A DNA stretch of 64,000 nt, taken from positions 16,963,573 through 17,027,572 of the forward strand of contig JACGWO010000011.1 in assembly GCA_034509735.1 (NCBI GenBank), written 5' to 3'. Position 1 is the stretch's first letter; each line of letters opens with the position of its first letter. This DNA comes from Sesamum alatum (lineage: Eukaryota > Streptophyta > Magnoliopsida > Lamiales > Pedaliaceae). The position numbers and the translations under genes are program-made. The notes below the pieces were generated by a model. It was not told the DNA's origin. It saw nothing but the letters and a program-made list of their open reading frames with translations, and did no database searches. This document shows positions 26,501 through 37,425 of this stretch, piece after piece.

Positions 26501-29150
26501 TTTTTTTCCCTATCAAATAGTTCTTAATATTTTTTGCTCCTTCTCCCTTCTTTCTTTTTTTTGCTTTTCAATATTTTTTTTTCCTTCGCATTTCTTCTAT
26601 CTTTTAGCCTCCGGGGTTCCATAGCAATGCCCTTCCCAACTCTGCATATAAATATACACAAAATGATGAACGAACCCAATTCACGTATCATAAAAATAAT
26701 GCGTAACTTTATGCGTATATGTAATAGTATGCATGTATGGCATACTTAATAATTGGGATGCCATGGAGGATGATTTGAATCGCTGATAATAAAACCTACC
26801 ATAAAAGGGGTTCAAGTGTATCACGGTTTCTTCAATTCCAACAAAATTTTATTCGTGAAAAGCCTAGCATATTATCACTGACAATAAAACCTAAATAACT
26901 GTAGGACGGGGTTCAAGTTAATACCATGGCTTCTTCAATTTAAACCAAAGTCATTGGTGAAAAGACTGGACATGTATTTATGTTTATAACTAGAAGGGTA
27001 GCTAATGCTCGTTACATGAGATAAATCTGATTCCTAAACATTATTGGTTCAGGATTACTGCATTCGCCCAAGCAAAGTTTCACTGAAATATGAAATAAGT
27101 TACAAGAAAAGGAATGCCAGTAAAATAATAAATTTTCAAGAGACCATTGTTTGAATGACAAGAATACACTCACATATAAGAGAATTTTAGAAAACAAACC
27201 TAGAACATAACGAAAGCGTTGGACAATATAAAGCAAATAAGCACCTTATTTGTCACATATTGATATTAAATAAGTTCTGCAGATAGATAAACATAAACAT
27301 TAACAGGAATCAACCATTTACAAATTCTTTACCATGAATGAACCCCGAGTGATAAGCTCTTGGGAAAGTGAATATAATTCTCAACCATTGCGCGCCAACC
27401 TAAATGAAGAAAAGCATCAATTTAAGAGACTGAGTTACTATGTAGTCAAATATTAAAAAACCGAAGTTGCTAAAGGAAACAAAAGTCTAATCAATATTAA
27501 AATGATACGATACCTTTCCCAAGAATTTGAGGAATGTAGTTAATCTGCATCATATCCTGAAAAGTAGTTTTTAAAATTTTTTTGCTCATTTGCCTTTTTT
27601 TTCCCTATCAAATAGTTCTTAATATTTTTTGCTCCTTCTCCCTTCTTTCTTTTTTTTGCTTTTCAATATTTTTTTTTCCTTCGCATTTCTTCTATCTTTT
27701 AGCCGAGAACTCCGGGGTTCCATAGCAATGCCCTTCCCAACTCTGCATATAAATATACACAAAATGATGAACGAACCCAATTCACGTATCATAAAAATAA
27801 TGCGTAACTTTATGCGGATATGTAATAGTATGCATGTATGGCATACTTAATAATTGGCATGCCATGGAGGATGACGTGAATCGCTGATAATAAAACCTAC
27901 CATAAAAGGGGTTCCAGTGTATCACAGTTTCTTCAATTCCAACAAAATTATATTCGTGAAAAGACTAGCATATTATCACTGACAATAAAACCTAGCAAAT
28001 TGTAGAACGGGGTTCAAATTAATACCATGGCTTCTTCAATTTAAACCAAAGTCATTAGTCAATAGACTGGACATGTATTTATGATTATAACTAGAAGAGT
28101 AGCTAATGCTCGTTACATGAGATAAATCTGATTCCTACACATTATTGATGCAGGATTACTCCATTCGCCCAAGCAAAAATTCACTGAAATATGAAATAAG
28201 TTACAAGAAAAGGAATGCCAGTAAAATAATAAATTTTCAAGAGACCATTGTTTGAATGACAAGAATACACTCACATATAAGAATTTTAGAAAACAAACCT
28301 AGAACATAACGAAAGCGTTGGACAATATAAAGCAAATAAGCACCTTATTTGTCACATATTGATATTAAATAAGTTCTGCAGATAGATAAACATAAATATT
28401 GACAGGAATCAACCATTTACAAATTCTTTACCATGAATGAACCCCGAGTGATAAGCTCTTGGGAAAGTGAATATAATTCCTAACCATTGCGCGCCAGCCT
28501 AAATCAAGAAAAGCATCGATTTAAGAGACTGAGTTACCATGCAGTCAAATATTAAAAAACCGAAGTTGCTAAAGGAAACAAAAGTCTAATCAATATAAAA
28601 ATGATAAGATACCTTTCTCAAGACTTTGAAGAATGTCAATAATCTCCATCATGTCCTGAAATGTAGTTTTTAAAATTTTTTTGGTCATTCGCCTTTTCTT
28701 TCCCTATCAAATAGTTCTTAATATTTTTTGCTCCTTCTCCCTTCTTTTTGTTTTTTGCTTTTCAATATTTTTTTCTGCATCGCATTTCTTCTATCTTTTA
28801 GCAGAGAACTCCGGTGTTCCATAGCAATGACCTTCGCAACTCTGCATATAAATATACACAAAATGATGAACGAACCCAATTCACGTATCATACAATAAAG
28901 CGTAACTTTCTGCATATATGTAATAGTATGCATCTATGGCATACTTAACAATTGGGATGCCATGGAGGATGATGTGAATCGCTGATAATAAAACCTACCA
29001 TATTATACAAAGGGGTTCGAGTGTATCACGGTTTCTTCAATTCCAACAAAATTATATTCGTGAAAAGATTAGCATATTATTACTGACAATTAAACCTAAA
29101 TAATTGTACAACGGGGTTCAAGTTAATACCTTGGCTTCTTCAATTTAAAT
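17600..29150. repeat. Tandem array of eleven ~1.09-kb units (macrosatellite)
   Basis: Using the landmark tgctcc (tctcc in copy 4) in the pyrimidine-rich part, copies lie at 17822, 18921, 20020, 21104, 22172, 23253, 24347, 25441, 26535, 27630 and 28729. Steps are 1099, 1099, 1084, 1068, 1081, 1094, 1094, 1094, 1095 and 1099. Copies 6 to 10 are almost identical; the outer ones and copy 4 are more diverged. Each unit holds a T/C-rich tract of about 130 nt, two related ~110-bp halves (around aataaaacctacc and aataaaacctaaat), and a 43-nt minus-strand block flanked by CAG and GT. The repeated 71-73-residue ORFs in the T/C-rich part are read from ATT/TTG-type starts through low complexity and are not taken as genes. 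The right edge is cut off at the start of the duplicated LCV segment. Confidence 0.93.
17706..17748 (-). other. Mini-exon-like block repeated in every array unit
   Basis: On the minus strand this 43-nt block follows TTTTCAG and is followed by GTATCG, a normal splice context. It reads VMTLINYILQILEK here. The same block in other copies reads DMTQINYIPQILGK (for example about 22063-22105) or DMRQINDMFQILGK (about 20989-21031). An open frame and the flanking AG and GT are kept in copies I checked. It may be a real exon of the source gene carried along in the amplification. The gene is not recognised. Confidence 0.4.
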
Positions 29151-29871
29151 AGTCCATTAGATGGGTCATTCCCGAGCAAGGAAGTCCGAGTCCTAATTCT
29201 TAACAGGGACAATAGGATCGAGGAAAGGTGAAATTTAAATGGATTAAATAAGTTCTATATGCAATGTATCAACCACAACTTATCTCATATTTGCCATCTT
29301 TTATTGCAAGGTGTGCAGTGATTTTGGAGGGCTAGCAAGTAGCACATGAGGAGACAGTGTCCAAAATTCAACATTAATATCAAACCAGACAAGCTCATGT
29401 ACAAGATGACCAACTAATGCAGCACAATGTAAGATGAATAGTCCAGGTTAAACAATGATATGCGGCTGCCTATGCAGATGGAAAATCTCCCAGCAATCAT
29501 TGGTAGTAGCATTCTCTTTCCCCAACTCTTTCCTGGTCAATAGTATTTATTACCAAATTTTAGCACCATGCAAGATTACAATACAGTCCCATAGACTAGA
29601 ATGGAGTGCATAAATTTACGTTCTACAACTTACTAACACAAGCAAGTCTAAAGACACATCCTGGGTGAAAAATGGTAAACTAAAACATGCAAGGGATGGC
29701 AGGTGCCGACCTGAAAGTTCACAGATGAACTGATGAACCCGAATGCATATTCACCATTACGTGGATGCCTAATAATAGCCACTTCCTTGAAAGCCTGTGT
29801 ATTCTGATCTGTCATGGCAATGGCAAAAGAATTAATTATCCATCCCTTAGCCAAAACTCTCTTCACAGCGG

Positions 29872-29910
<39 letters not shown>
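29872..29910. repeat. A-run of 39 (intron 4 of the LCV pseudogene)
   Basis: 39 A in a row on the plus strand (T on the coding strand). The same place in the intact gene has 23 A (40243-40265). The difference fits slippage after duplication. Confidence 0.9.
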
Positions 29911-29911
<1 letters not shown>

Positions 29912-30642
29912 AAGTGAAAAAATCAAGAGTACCTGGCGATATGGCAGCACTAATTTGCTTAGAGGCATTGTAAATATGACGAACAAATGGCATACGCTTG
30001 ATAAACCACTCTCCAAGGCTCAAAACAGAAGCCTCCAACCATGATGGCATAAATACTCCAACCAAGAAGATAAAAGTAATGGAGGTCACGAATCCTAGAC
30101 CTAAATCAAGAAAAATGGCAGAGTGAATAGCAGCAAGGATTAATGAGAGGAATGAAATGTATACCATGACTTAACATAAAGATTCATCATTCAAAGATGT
30201 TTCTAAGAAAATTAATAATATATTATAGTTGCAAAAAGGAAACAAACACTACAAATTTCCCACAGTACATTATTCGAAGTTAACCAAGATAAGTCAATTC
30301 TATTTCTCAATGGCCAATGGTTATATACAGTTTATCATGAGTACCTCCAGCTATAAGACAAACATTGATACGATGCATTCTTACTTTTGATCATCAAGTG
30401 AAGGAGCAATATGCTTACCAAATATATCAATCCCAAGTTGAGCATAATGGGAGAGAAGCCGCCATCCACAAAATGAATGAACCACCATGTTACATATAAA
30501 GTAATAGCTATTGGAAAGAGGATGACACTGCAAAAGGACAGGGTAAGCAACAGCGATAATAACAATGAGCTAAAGAAAGAAACTTAGTTCAGGTCTAACA
30601 GGAGGCACAAACAGCAACTGAACAAGCGTCAAAGTAACCATC

Positions 30643-30682
30643 TCCCTCCCTCCCTCCCTCCCTCCCTCTCTCTCTCTCTCTC
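30643..30682. repeat. CCCT then CT microsatellite
   Basis: A run of tccc/ccct units followed by tc units within intron 2 of the LCV pseudogene. A shorter version is at about 41004-41042 in the intact gene, so the repeat predates the duplication. Confidence 0.85.
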
Positions 30683-32497
30683 AATCTCTCTGGTGTGCAA
30701 CACCTCAAACCTTAGACTGGCGCATTGCTTTTTCAAGGAGAAAATAGCTTTACAACATCATTTCAATCTTAAGGTTTTCACAAATTGTCATGCACATGTG
30801 TAAACAAGGATGGCAAATCTGCCAAGATCAATCATAGCAGAGTTAAAAAGTTTTCTTGCAATTAATGATAATACAAAAGAGTTTAAGATAAAATACATAA
30901 ATAAACATACATCAATACACTTCCAGATGCATAAACATATGGTCTACATATTTTTAGTAGGTATTCTAAGTATACATGATAAATACAGTTGTGAATATTC
31001 TGGCGTTTGAGTCTCTAACAGCATAAATATAATAGGACACCATGCTACGTGAACAGTGTATCATCACCTACAATTGAAAGTAAAAAGCGTAACGAAAAAA
31101 CCCAGCCAAGAGATCTTAGTCAACTAGGTACATAAGATCAATGAGCAGTTGCCCAAATAGACAAGTCACAGAACTTTTGACAAAACTATTTTATTAGTGC
31201 CAGATTAGTATGTGCAGAAAGTATGGGTTAATAAAAAGGATACTACAGTTAGTCTAACAATGGAGGACAAACCTCAAGGGTCTTCTTTTGTTTATAATTT
31301 TGTAGAAATGGTGTATTGTTCAAAGTAACATCACATAAGTTCAATATTTGTAGAGTTTAGATAGACAATTAGACTGACAAAAGGAAATAGGAAAGGCTCT
31401 TGCAATCATACCTAGATGAACATGGGATGGTTTAGATTGTAAAGACTTAGTGAAGGAAGGACAGACAGAAATAGGAGAGAATCTTGCAATTATACCTAGA
31501 TGAACATGGAATCGTTGAGATTGTCAAAACTAAAAACTTAGGGAAGAAAGGACGAAAAGAAATAGGAGAGACACTTGCAATCCTCCCTAGATGAACATGG
31601 CATCCGACAGGAAGCATTAAGAGGGTCCAAAAATTTTAGTACTGACACGTCTCCCCCGAAACATTGATAGAAAGCATCAAGTTGCTTGATAAATTCTAAA
31701 ATTCTTGCAGGATTTGATGTTGCTGTTAGGGAACTAAATAAATTACGGAACATACTAATTTCTTAGATAAAGAAAGGGATAACTCTAAGCATTCTGTGAA
31801 AACCACTCTATAAAGTTTTCTCAAAACATGCATATATTTTGAGATGCACCATAAACCCCAAAGAGTGCTTAAAGACAATATCTATATCCAAAAAGAAATA
31901 TGTAAACTTAGATTCCATGAAAAACTGTTGGCCAGATCTATCTCAATGTTGCTTTTTTTTTTGGCAAGTTTAGTCTTTCTTGGCCCTTGCATTGGCATGC
32001 TACCTACACTCTAAACATTCTCTGATTTTGACAATCAGCAGAGCTAGAAACCAAAAAATGAATTTTTTGGATACTTCATCCATTCATCTCTATTCATATC
32101 TTTTTGCATTTACAAATGATGGAGATGACTATCCTAACGTGGTCAGCATTCACCAACTCACCCGTTAAACCAACCAAAGGTTTAGATATGAAAGAGGAGT
32201 ACACATATGACTGTCAAAATTAAATATAGAGTAGTCCAAATGCATGATTTCGATCATATGCTCAGAATTTCAAAGACCATATAGCATAAAAGATAATGTG
32301 CTCACCATCCAGTCATGAACTTCTTTGAAGCCCAGCTCCTCACAACTTTGTAAAATGTCTGCGGGGTGACCAAGACCGAACAAATTTTATCATCTGATAC
32401 AGAATAATAATAATTTCTGGAAAGCAGTATAAACTAAGGTCCTTTGTCAATTATGTAAAACATGAATAAAATGATGCATACCCAGTACAAGTAAACT

Positions 32498-32893
32498 TTG
32501 CCAATAAATGTTGAAGATCAAGATGTTCTTACCATTTTATATTCAACTGAGAGGTATAATATTGCAGGAAAACAGTACAAGGTGTGTGTGTCAATGGAAG
32601 AGAATGAAACAAATACAAAAGAGAATGTCAAAGAAACTATAATTCTTCTTTCACATCCAAAAATAAACCCCCAGCTATGATTGACTTTGCCTCTTGGTAG
32701 GTGTGGAGAGCATCAGCATTTAGCATTGAGAGTTGAGAAGTGTAATGGCCATTTACTGATAATTCCATTAAAAACAAGGGCAGAGACAGTGACATACAAA
32801 TTTCGTGGACTACCTGTTTCTTCTACAGACAAAGTTCATCATATCACAATTGTTACCCAGTTCCCACAAGTGAAAGACATCTTCCTTAAACAA
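32498..32893 (+). other. Unassigned open frame inside duplicated LCV intron 1
   Basis: One plus-strand frame, antisense to LCV, is open for 60 codons from 32498, stops once at TGA (32678-32680), then stays open for 71 more codons to 32896. The composition looks protein-like (for example TILYSTERYNIAGKQ and GLPVSSTDKVHHITIVTQF) but I know no family for it. In the intact-gene copy (42866-43260) the same TGA is present and the second half has further stops. It is either chance or a very old gene or transposon scrap. Confidence 0.25.
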
Positions 32894-33064
32894 TAATTTC
32901 ACAAGTCCCCATGACGGGAATTACTAGACACAGCAGTCATTAATGCTAGCTACACCTGTATCAAATTTATCTAAAGCAATTATAAAAGAAGAAAGAACAA
33001 ACTACCAAAACGAGCTGATCTAAGTTAATCACAAAGACGGCTAGTACAGTTGCATCCTAAAACC

Positions 33065-33571
33065 CTAAAACGGAAATAACAAGAAGAATGAAGGGTAACA
33101 ATCTCTAGACAGTAAGCAAACATAGAGATAAACATGGGAAGTAACAATGAGGTGTCGGGAGTTTGTCAAGTCTAACATTTCAGAACGCAAAATAAGGGGG
33201 TCGCATTTTATAAGTCTGGTAATACCAAACCTCTTCACCGAAAATTCAAGAAATGATGAAACCCTCTTCACCGAAAATTCAAGAAATGAGGAAACCCTCT
33301 TCACCGAAAATCCAAGAAATGAGGGAACCCTCTTCACCGAAAATTCAAGAAATGAAATGAAAGGAAGAGAACAGTGATTTTGAGGGTTTTTACCGGTGGA
33401 GTTTTTCTTCTCGGATTTTTCTGTGTTGTACCCACCTGCTACCTCCGTTGTACCCAATCTCCGTCGCTGCTTCTCCCGGCGTGTGCTGCCTTGCACACGG
33501 GCACCATCAGGCGCCGTCCCGTTCGCAGTCATGAGTCGGCCGTCCTCGGCGCACTCCACCACGAACTCCAC
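33065..33571 (-). CDS. Hypothetical chimeric ORF across a 33-bp repeat
   Basis: A 168-codon minus-strand frame starting at an ATG (33571). The first 65 residues come from a GC-rich block and are basic and Ser/Gly-rich. The middle is made of four 11-residue repeats of the type FLEFSVKRVSS, encoded by the 33-bp repeat. The end runs into the LCV intron sequence brought in by the duplication (below 33135). It has no known domain. Such a make-up suggests an ORF formed by chance at the duplication breakpoint, or the first exon of an unrecognised gene. Confidence 0.25.
   Translation of the reverse strand: MEFVVECAEDGRLMTANGTAPDGARVQGSTRREKQRRRLGTTEVAGGYNTEKSEKKNSTGKNPQNHCSLPFISFLEFSVKRVPSFLGFSVKRVSSFLEFSVKRVSSFLEFSVKRFGITRLIKCDPLILRSEMLDLTNSRHLIVTSHVYLYVCLLSRDCYPSFFLLFPF
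33231..33358. repeat. Four tandem 33-bp repeats
   Basis: Units start with ctcttcaccgaaaattcaag at 33231, 33264, 33297 and 33330, exactly 33 bp apart, with one or two changes per unit. As 33 is a multiple of three, frames on both strands stay open through the repeat. A related phrase (tcctctttcttggattttcc) occurs at about 33793 in inverted sense. Confidence 0.92.
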
Positions 33572-36500
33572 CGTGGCTCTTTAGATTGGTGAACCAAGAA
33601 GCCCTTCTTTACCCCTGCATTTCTTGGTTTTCTTGGGCGGTGGGGTGGGAGAGTGGGGGCACCGCTTGATTGAGAATCAGCCAAAAGAGAAGACCGGCAA
33701 TGGTGACAGCATTTCCTGGGAGTAATCGACGGGTGGGTTTGGCTGAAATGCTGGGAAGGGATGGTGATTTTGAGGGTTTTTACCTTCGGATTTCCTCTTT
33801 CTTGGATTTTCCGAAAGGTGAGTGGTTTTTCTCTTTCTTGAATATTTCTGAGCAGTCAGGTGGGTTGGGGGGTTTGATGGTGGTTTTCTGAGCATTTTGA
33901 GGGTCTTTACAAATTGGGTATAGATAGAGTGACGGATACGGGAATGGGTATTTTTAGTACTTTACAAAAGTATTCTTGTAATGTTTTTTAAATATTTTTT
34001 CTGTCCTCAAGTTTGGGGGTATGATTTTTTAAGTGTAGATAAATGTTGTAACTTTAATCATGAATTAACAAAAACTTTAGAGTTTATTTGGTTGAGATAA
34101 AAAATCGAAGTATGAGAGAAATAGAAGTAAAAAGCGATGTATAAGAAAAAAAATAGTGTGTTTGATTTGGGAGAAAACACGAGAGTATATGAATCGACTC
34201 CATAGTTCAATTTTATTTTTGTACAACATTGGGTAAAAATGTATAAGGCAAAAAACACATATTTTATTTTTAATTACTATGTTATTCCTATATATAATTT
34301 TCCTCAATTCTTTTCTCGTTCTTGCTAATAATATCGATACTTAAAAAAAATAACTAAATTGTCGAAAAACTATTACGTCAAAGTCAACAATTAAATAAAT
34401 ATACTGATTTACTTCTGTGTTTTTTGTAATTTTTTTTGTTAACTTGTCATTAATCTTGATTTTACTGAAGATTTTGTCTGATTGGGGTAAAAAGTGAATG
34501 TCAAAGTAAAGTGGAGATTAGACATTGGGGTAAGGGTCCCTGAAGCTTGAGTGCCACCAACAAAAGATTGTGAAGAATGAGCCAATGTAGTCCAAGGAAT
34601 TGGAATACTAGTATGATGAGCAGCCTTCACAACAAATTCTTTAGTGTGGTCAAAGCTCATTCCTTCCTAAGGAAGTAAAATGAATGTATAAGAAAAAATT
34701 AGCGTTAGTTTAGGGAGAATAGTTGGAGGGAAAGTAAAACCGGATATATGAAACCCCTTCGTAGTCCAACTTCTTTTCCGTCCAAAGTTGGGCGGAAAAG
34801 TAAAAATATAAGGCAAAAAAGACAGAAAGTTGTATATTTTGCTTCTATTTACTCCATTACCAATATATATAAGTTCCCTCTGATTCTTTTTTTCTTTTCG
34901 GTGACAATATTGGTACATAATTTTAGAAAGATAATAAGATCATCGGGAAACTACTACGTGGTCGATCATTAGTAGTAACTTATATTGTATTTAAACTAGA
35001 TAATTTAGAATAAATGCACAATACTCATTTTCAAGGTTTTTCATTCATAAAAAATATTTTTGGTCTTGTTTGATGAATATTTTTACTAAAAAGATTATTA
35101 AACTTTTTATATACTAAAATTATTTTAGTATAATATTAAATTGTTTATTTTTTAATAAAATAAAGAGAAATGATTATTCAATAAAATATAAAAAAAATAG
35201 TCTTTTCATCTCCATCTTTTTTTTCCCATACCAAACAAGAGAAGTATTTGAGATTTACCTCCCTTCCAATCATACAAACAACTTGAAAGAAAACAATTAT
35301 TTTTTCCCTCCCCCTCCCCCTTTCACTTCTCTTTTCCTCTCATTTGAACCAGACAAAATGAAAAAAAATGGTTAATCAGTAAAATTACAAAAAAATAGTA
35401 TTTTCTTCTAAATTTATTTTTCTCATACCAAACAAATGGAAGTATTTTGATATTTACTTTCTTTCCAATTGGACTTGAATGAAGTGGGCATGAACTCTTG
35501 CAAATTTGGAAAAGAAACCCACAAAAAAAAAAAAAAAGTTAGCACTCCGACGCTCAAATCAGTAAATAATTTTGGAGTCAATTGGATGCAAGAAGAAACT
35601 AGCGATAATAATGTAGTAACAATGAACATCAAGTGTGTCAAGCGTAATTCAGAGAGAAATTTGAAGATTAAAGAGAGTAGAAAGACGTTACTTGCCCAGA
35701 CAGGAGGACTAGTATTTATGGGGAGAGTTATTTGAAGTATGAGAGTTTCGAGGAGTCAGGACTCCTTGGGGGCTTGACTGACGCCTCCCTAGAGTGCCAT
35801 CGGGACTAGCATCCTAAAAAAGGGGAAGACGGGTGTGAGATTCGCCCTAAATAAGGGGGAATGTTTGAATAATCATTATCTAAACTTCCTTGACTAGGTA
35901 TACCTCTTTCTCCATGAACCCTTCATTCACATGTCTTTTCTATCGGGCCCGTATGGGCCTCCCTTCCTTACACGGGCCTTACTCCCTTCCTTCGAGAAGG
36001 GCCTGACCTGCTTCCTCAAATGGACTGGTGCTAAATTTTTTAAGGAGGGCCCCAGGGCTACTGAGTGCTTTCCGTGAGCTTAAACCTTGTTAGTGAGCCA
36101 GACAACTATCTTGGAACCGCATATGGGTCAACTCTTTTGGAGCATATCTATACCGTATGTTGAAATATTACTTTTATATACATATTTTTCTATGGTAATT
36201 ATTTTATACTATTTTTATTATTGCACTTAATGAAATGTTAGAAAATGAAATAAAATCTAAGTATTATTTTAACATTTAATTTTAACTATTTCTATATTTG
36301 TATATAACATTTAGTTTATAGATTCAATAATTACAGAAACCAAACCGACAAATACTGGCAAAAGATTCAGTAATCATCAAAACCAAACCGACTAAATTCA
36401 ACTTGGTACTCCACATAGTATTTTGCTGTATCGAATTTTTGATAAACCTAAATTTTGATTCAATTCAACCTGACCAAATGAATACCCACCTTGATATACA

Positions 36501-37425
36501 AAGCAAAGAAAAGGATCACGGCTCATACATCTGCCCTTAACACTCAAGACACCATATCCCAACGAGACCTAACTTAATTGGTCAAATTAAAACCCCGTGA
36601 CTCTTAAAGTTATAGATTCAAATTCCATCAACATAAAATTTTGTTCTACTTAATAGTAAATGTAATTCTACTTTATAGTAGGTGATTAACATAATTGTTA
36701 TAAATGTTGGTAAGTTATCAGATATAATATATTTAATATCAATGATTGCAATCGATTTATTCATAATAAATAATAGTTCATCGCTTCGTTTCAAAAAAAC
36801 AAAAAAACAAAAAACCAACGAGGACGGCATATCTAACATGAGATTTAACAGGAAAATAGAAAAGAATGAAGAAAGTTAATTTAAGGAAAACCATGTCCAT
36901 GCCCTAAAAGCTTCTCGGTTCAAGGAAGGCCACATGCCCACATACATTAGAAAAGTAAAGCACATAGATCAATTGCACATTCACCAGATTTTTTAGCCAA
37001 GGCAGCAAGAAACAATTAGAGTCTAATGATATCGGAGGGGGAAGGTTTCACATTTCCTTATGTACAACAAACTACAGCAGTTCAGAACTAAATTCAGAAC
37101 ACACAATATCTGATCACCAAAAGTAAACTAAACATAAGCTCAAGGATAAGAGAGAGCCAAACTAACACATAAACTTGAAAACTCTACTACTTTCTTGTAA
37201 GAGAAACATAAGCCGCTATATTTTCACATATGCGCCTTTTATACCTCGTTCCCTGCAATAACTGTTGCTCGTGATAATCTAACACTTCAAAGTCAAATGA
37301 TTTAACTTTGAACTCCAAGTTGGATACCGTCATTTGTAGTGAACTATGGGAATGTGGCAGTGAATAAATCTCGAATGCAGACTGGAGAAGAGGTAATGTT
37401 TGGCCACATCTACTTTCAAGCAATC
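33572..37425. other. Intergenic region between LCV copies
   Basis: GC-rich to about 33,920, then AT-rich. Two stretches, about 34080-34370 and 34665-34970, look like diverged direct repeats of one another (shared aaggcaaaaaa, a related tatataa...ttccctc part, and aaactactacgt-type endings). 35750-36110 is a GC-richer block with gggcc-type words and no gene; it may be an old LTR scrap. A SINE-like trace lies at 36561-36630. I see no host gene. Confidence 0.4.
36561..36630 (+). repeat. SINE-like, tRNA-derived trace
   Basis: The sequence has a near-A-box taacttaattgg (36570-36581) and a near-B-box agattcaaattcc (36614-36626), with the spacing of an RNA polymerase III internal promoter. The words between resemble the anticodon arm of a tRNA (gtgactcttaaag). 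It cannot fold into a normal tRNA as read, so it is best seen as a decayed plant SINE head. Confidence 0.45.

Larger units (their letters stand above)
29711..32358 (-). pseudogene. Partial LCV/COV1-like pseudogene (exons 2-5 only)
   Basis: Minus-strand copies of LCV exon 2 (32358-32306), exon 3 (30527-30419), exon 4 (30100-29933) and exon 5 (29808-29711), all with GT-AG junctions. Exon 1 with the start codon and promoter, and exons 6 and 7, are absent. Exon 3 is 109 bp instead of 110: an A is missing at about 30455, which shifts the frame after SPI and destroys the rest. Compared with the intact gene there are also changes such as SSWLGAS to PSWLEAS in exon 4 and HPRIGEYAFGFIT to HPRNGEYAFGFIS in exon 5, at positions conserved in the family. 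It is a relic of the duplication and should not make a COV protein. Confidence 0.93.
29156..33135. repeat. Segmental duplicate of the LCV locus, copy A
   Basis: About 3.98 kb nearly identical, in the same orientation, to 39523-43503. The left edge joins the tandem array at 29151-29155. The right edge lies inside what would be intron 1, only about nine bases from the end of exon 1. It includes LCV exons 2 to 5, their introns, the CCCT/CT microsatellite and the A-run. Small differences (A-run 39 against 23, single-base changes and indels) show independent history since the duplication. Confidence 0.95.

Noticed and set aside
17821..28933. Repeated 71-73-residue ORFs in the tandem array
   Set aside because: They begin at non-ATG codons in a T/C-rich tract, change with small indels between copies, and have low-complexity protein content. 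They are by-products of the repeat.
17600..29150. CRISPR-like or centromeric satellite
   Set aside because: Units are over 1 kb without short direct repeats and spacers, and the array is only eleven copies long. Nothing points to CRISPR, and centromere function cannot be judged.
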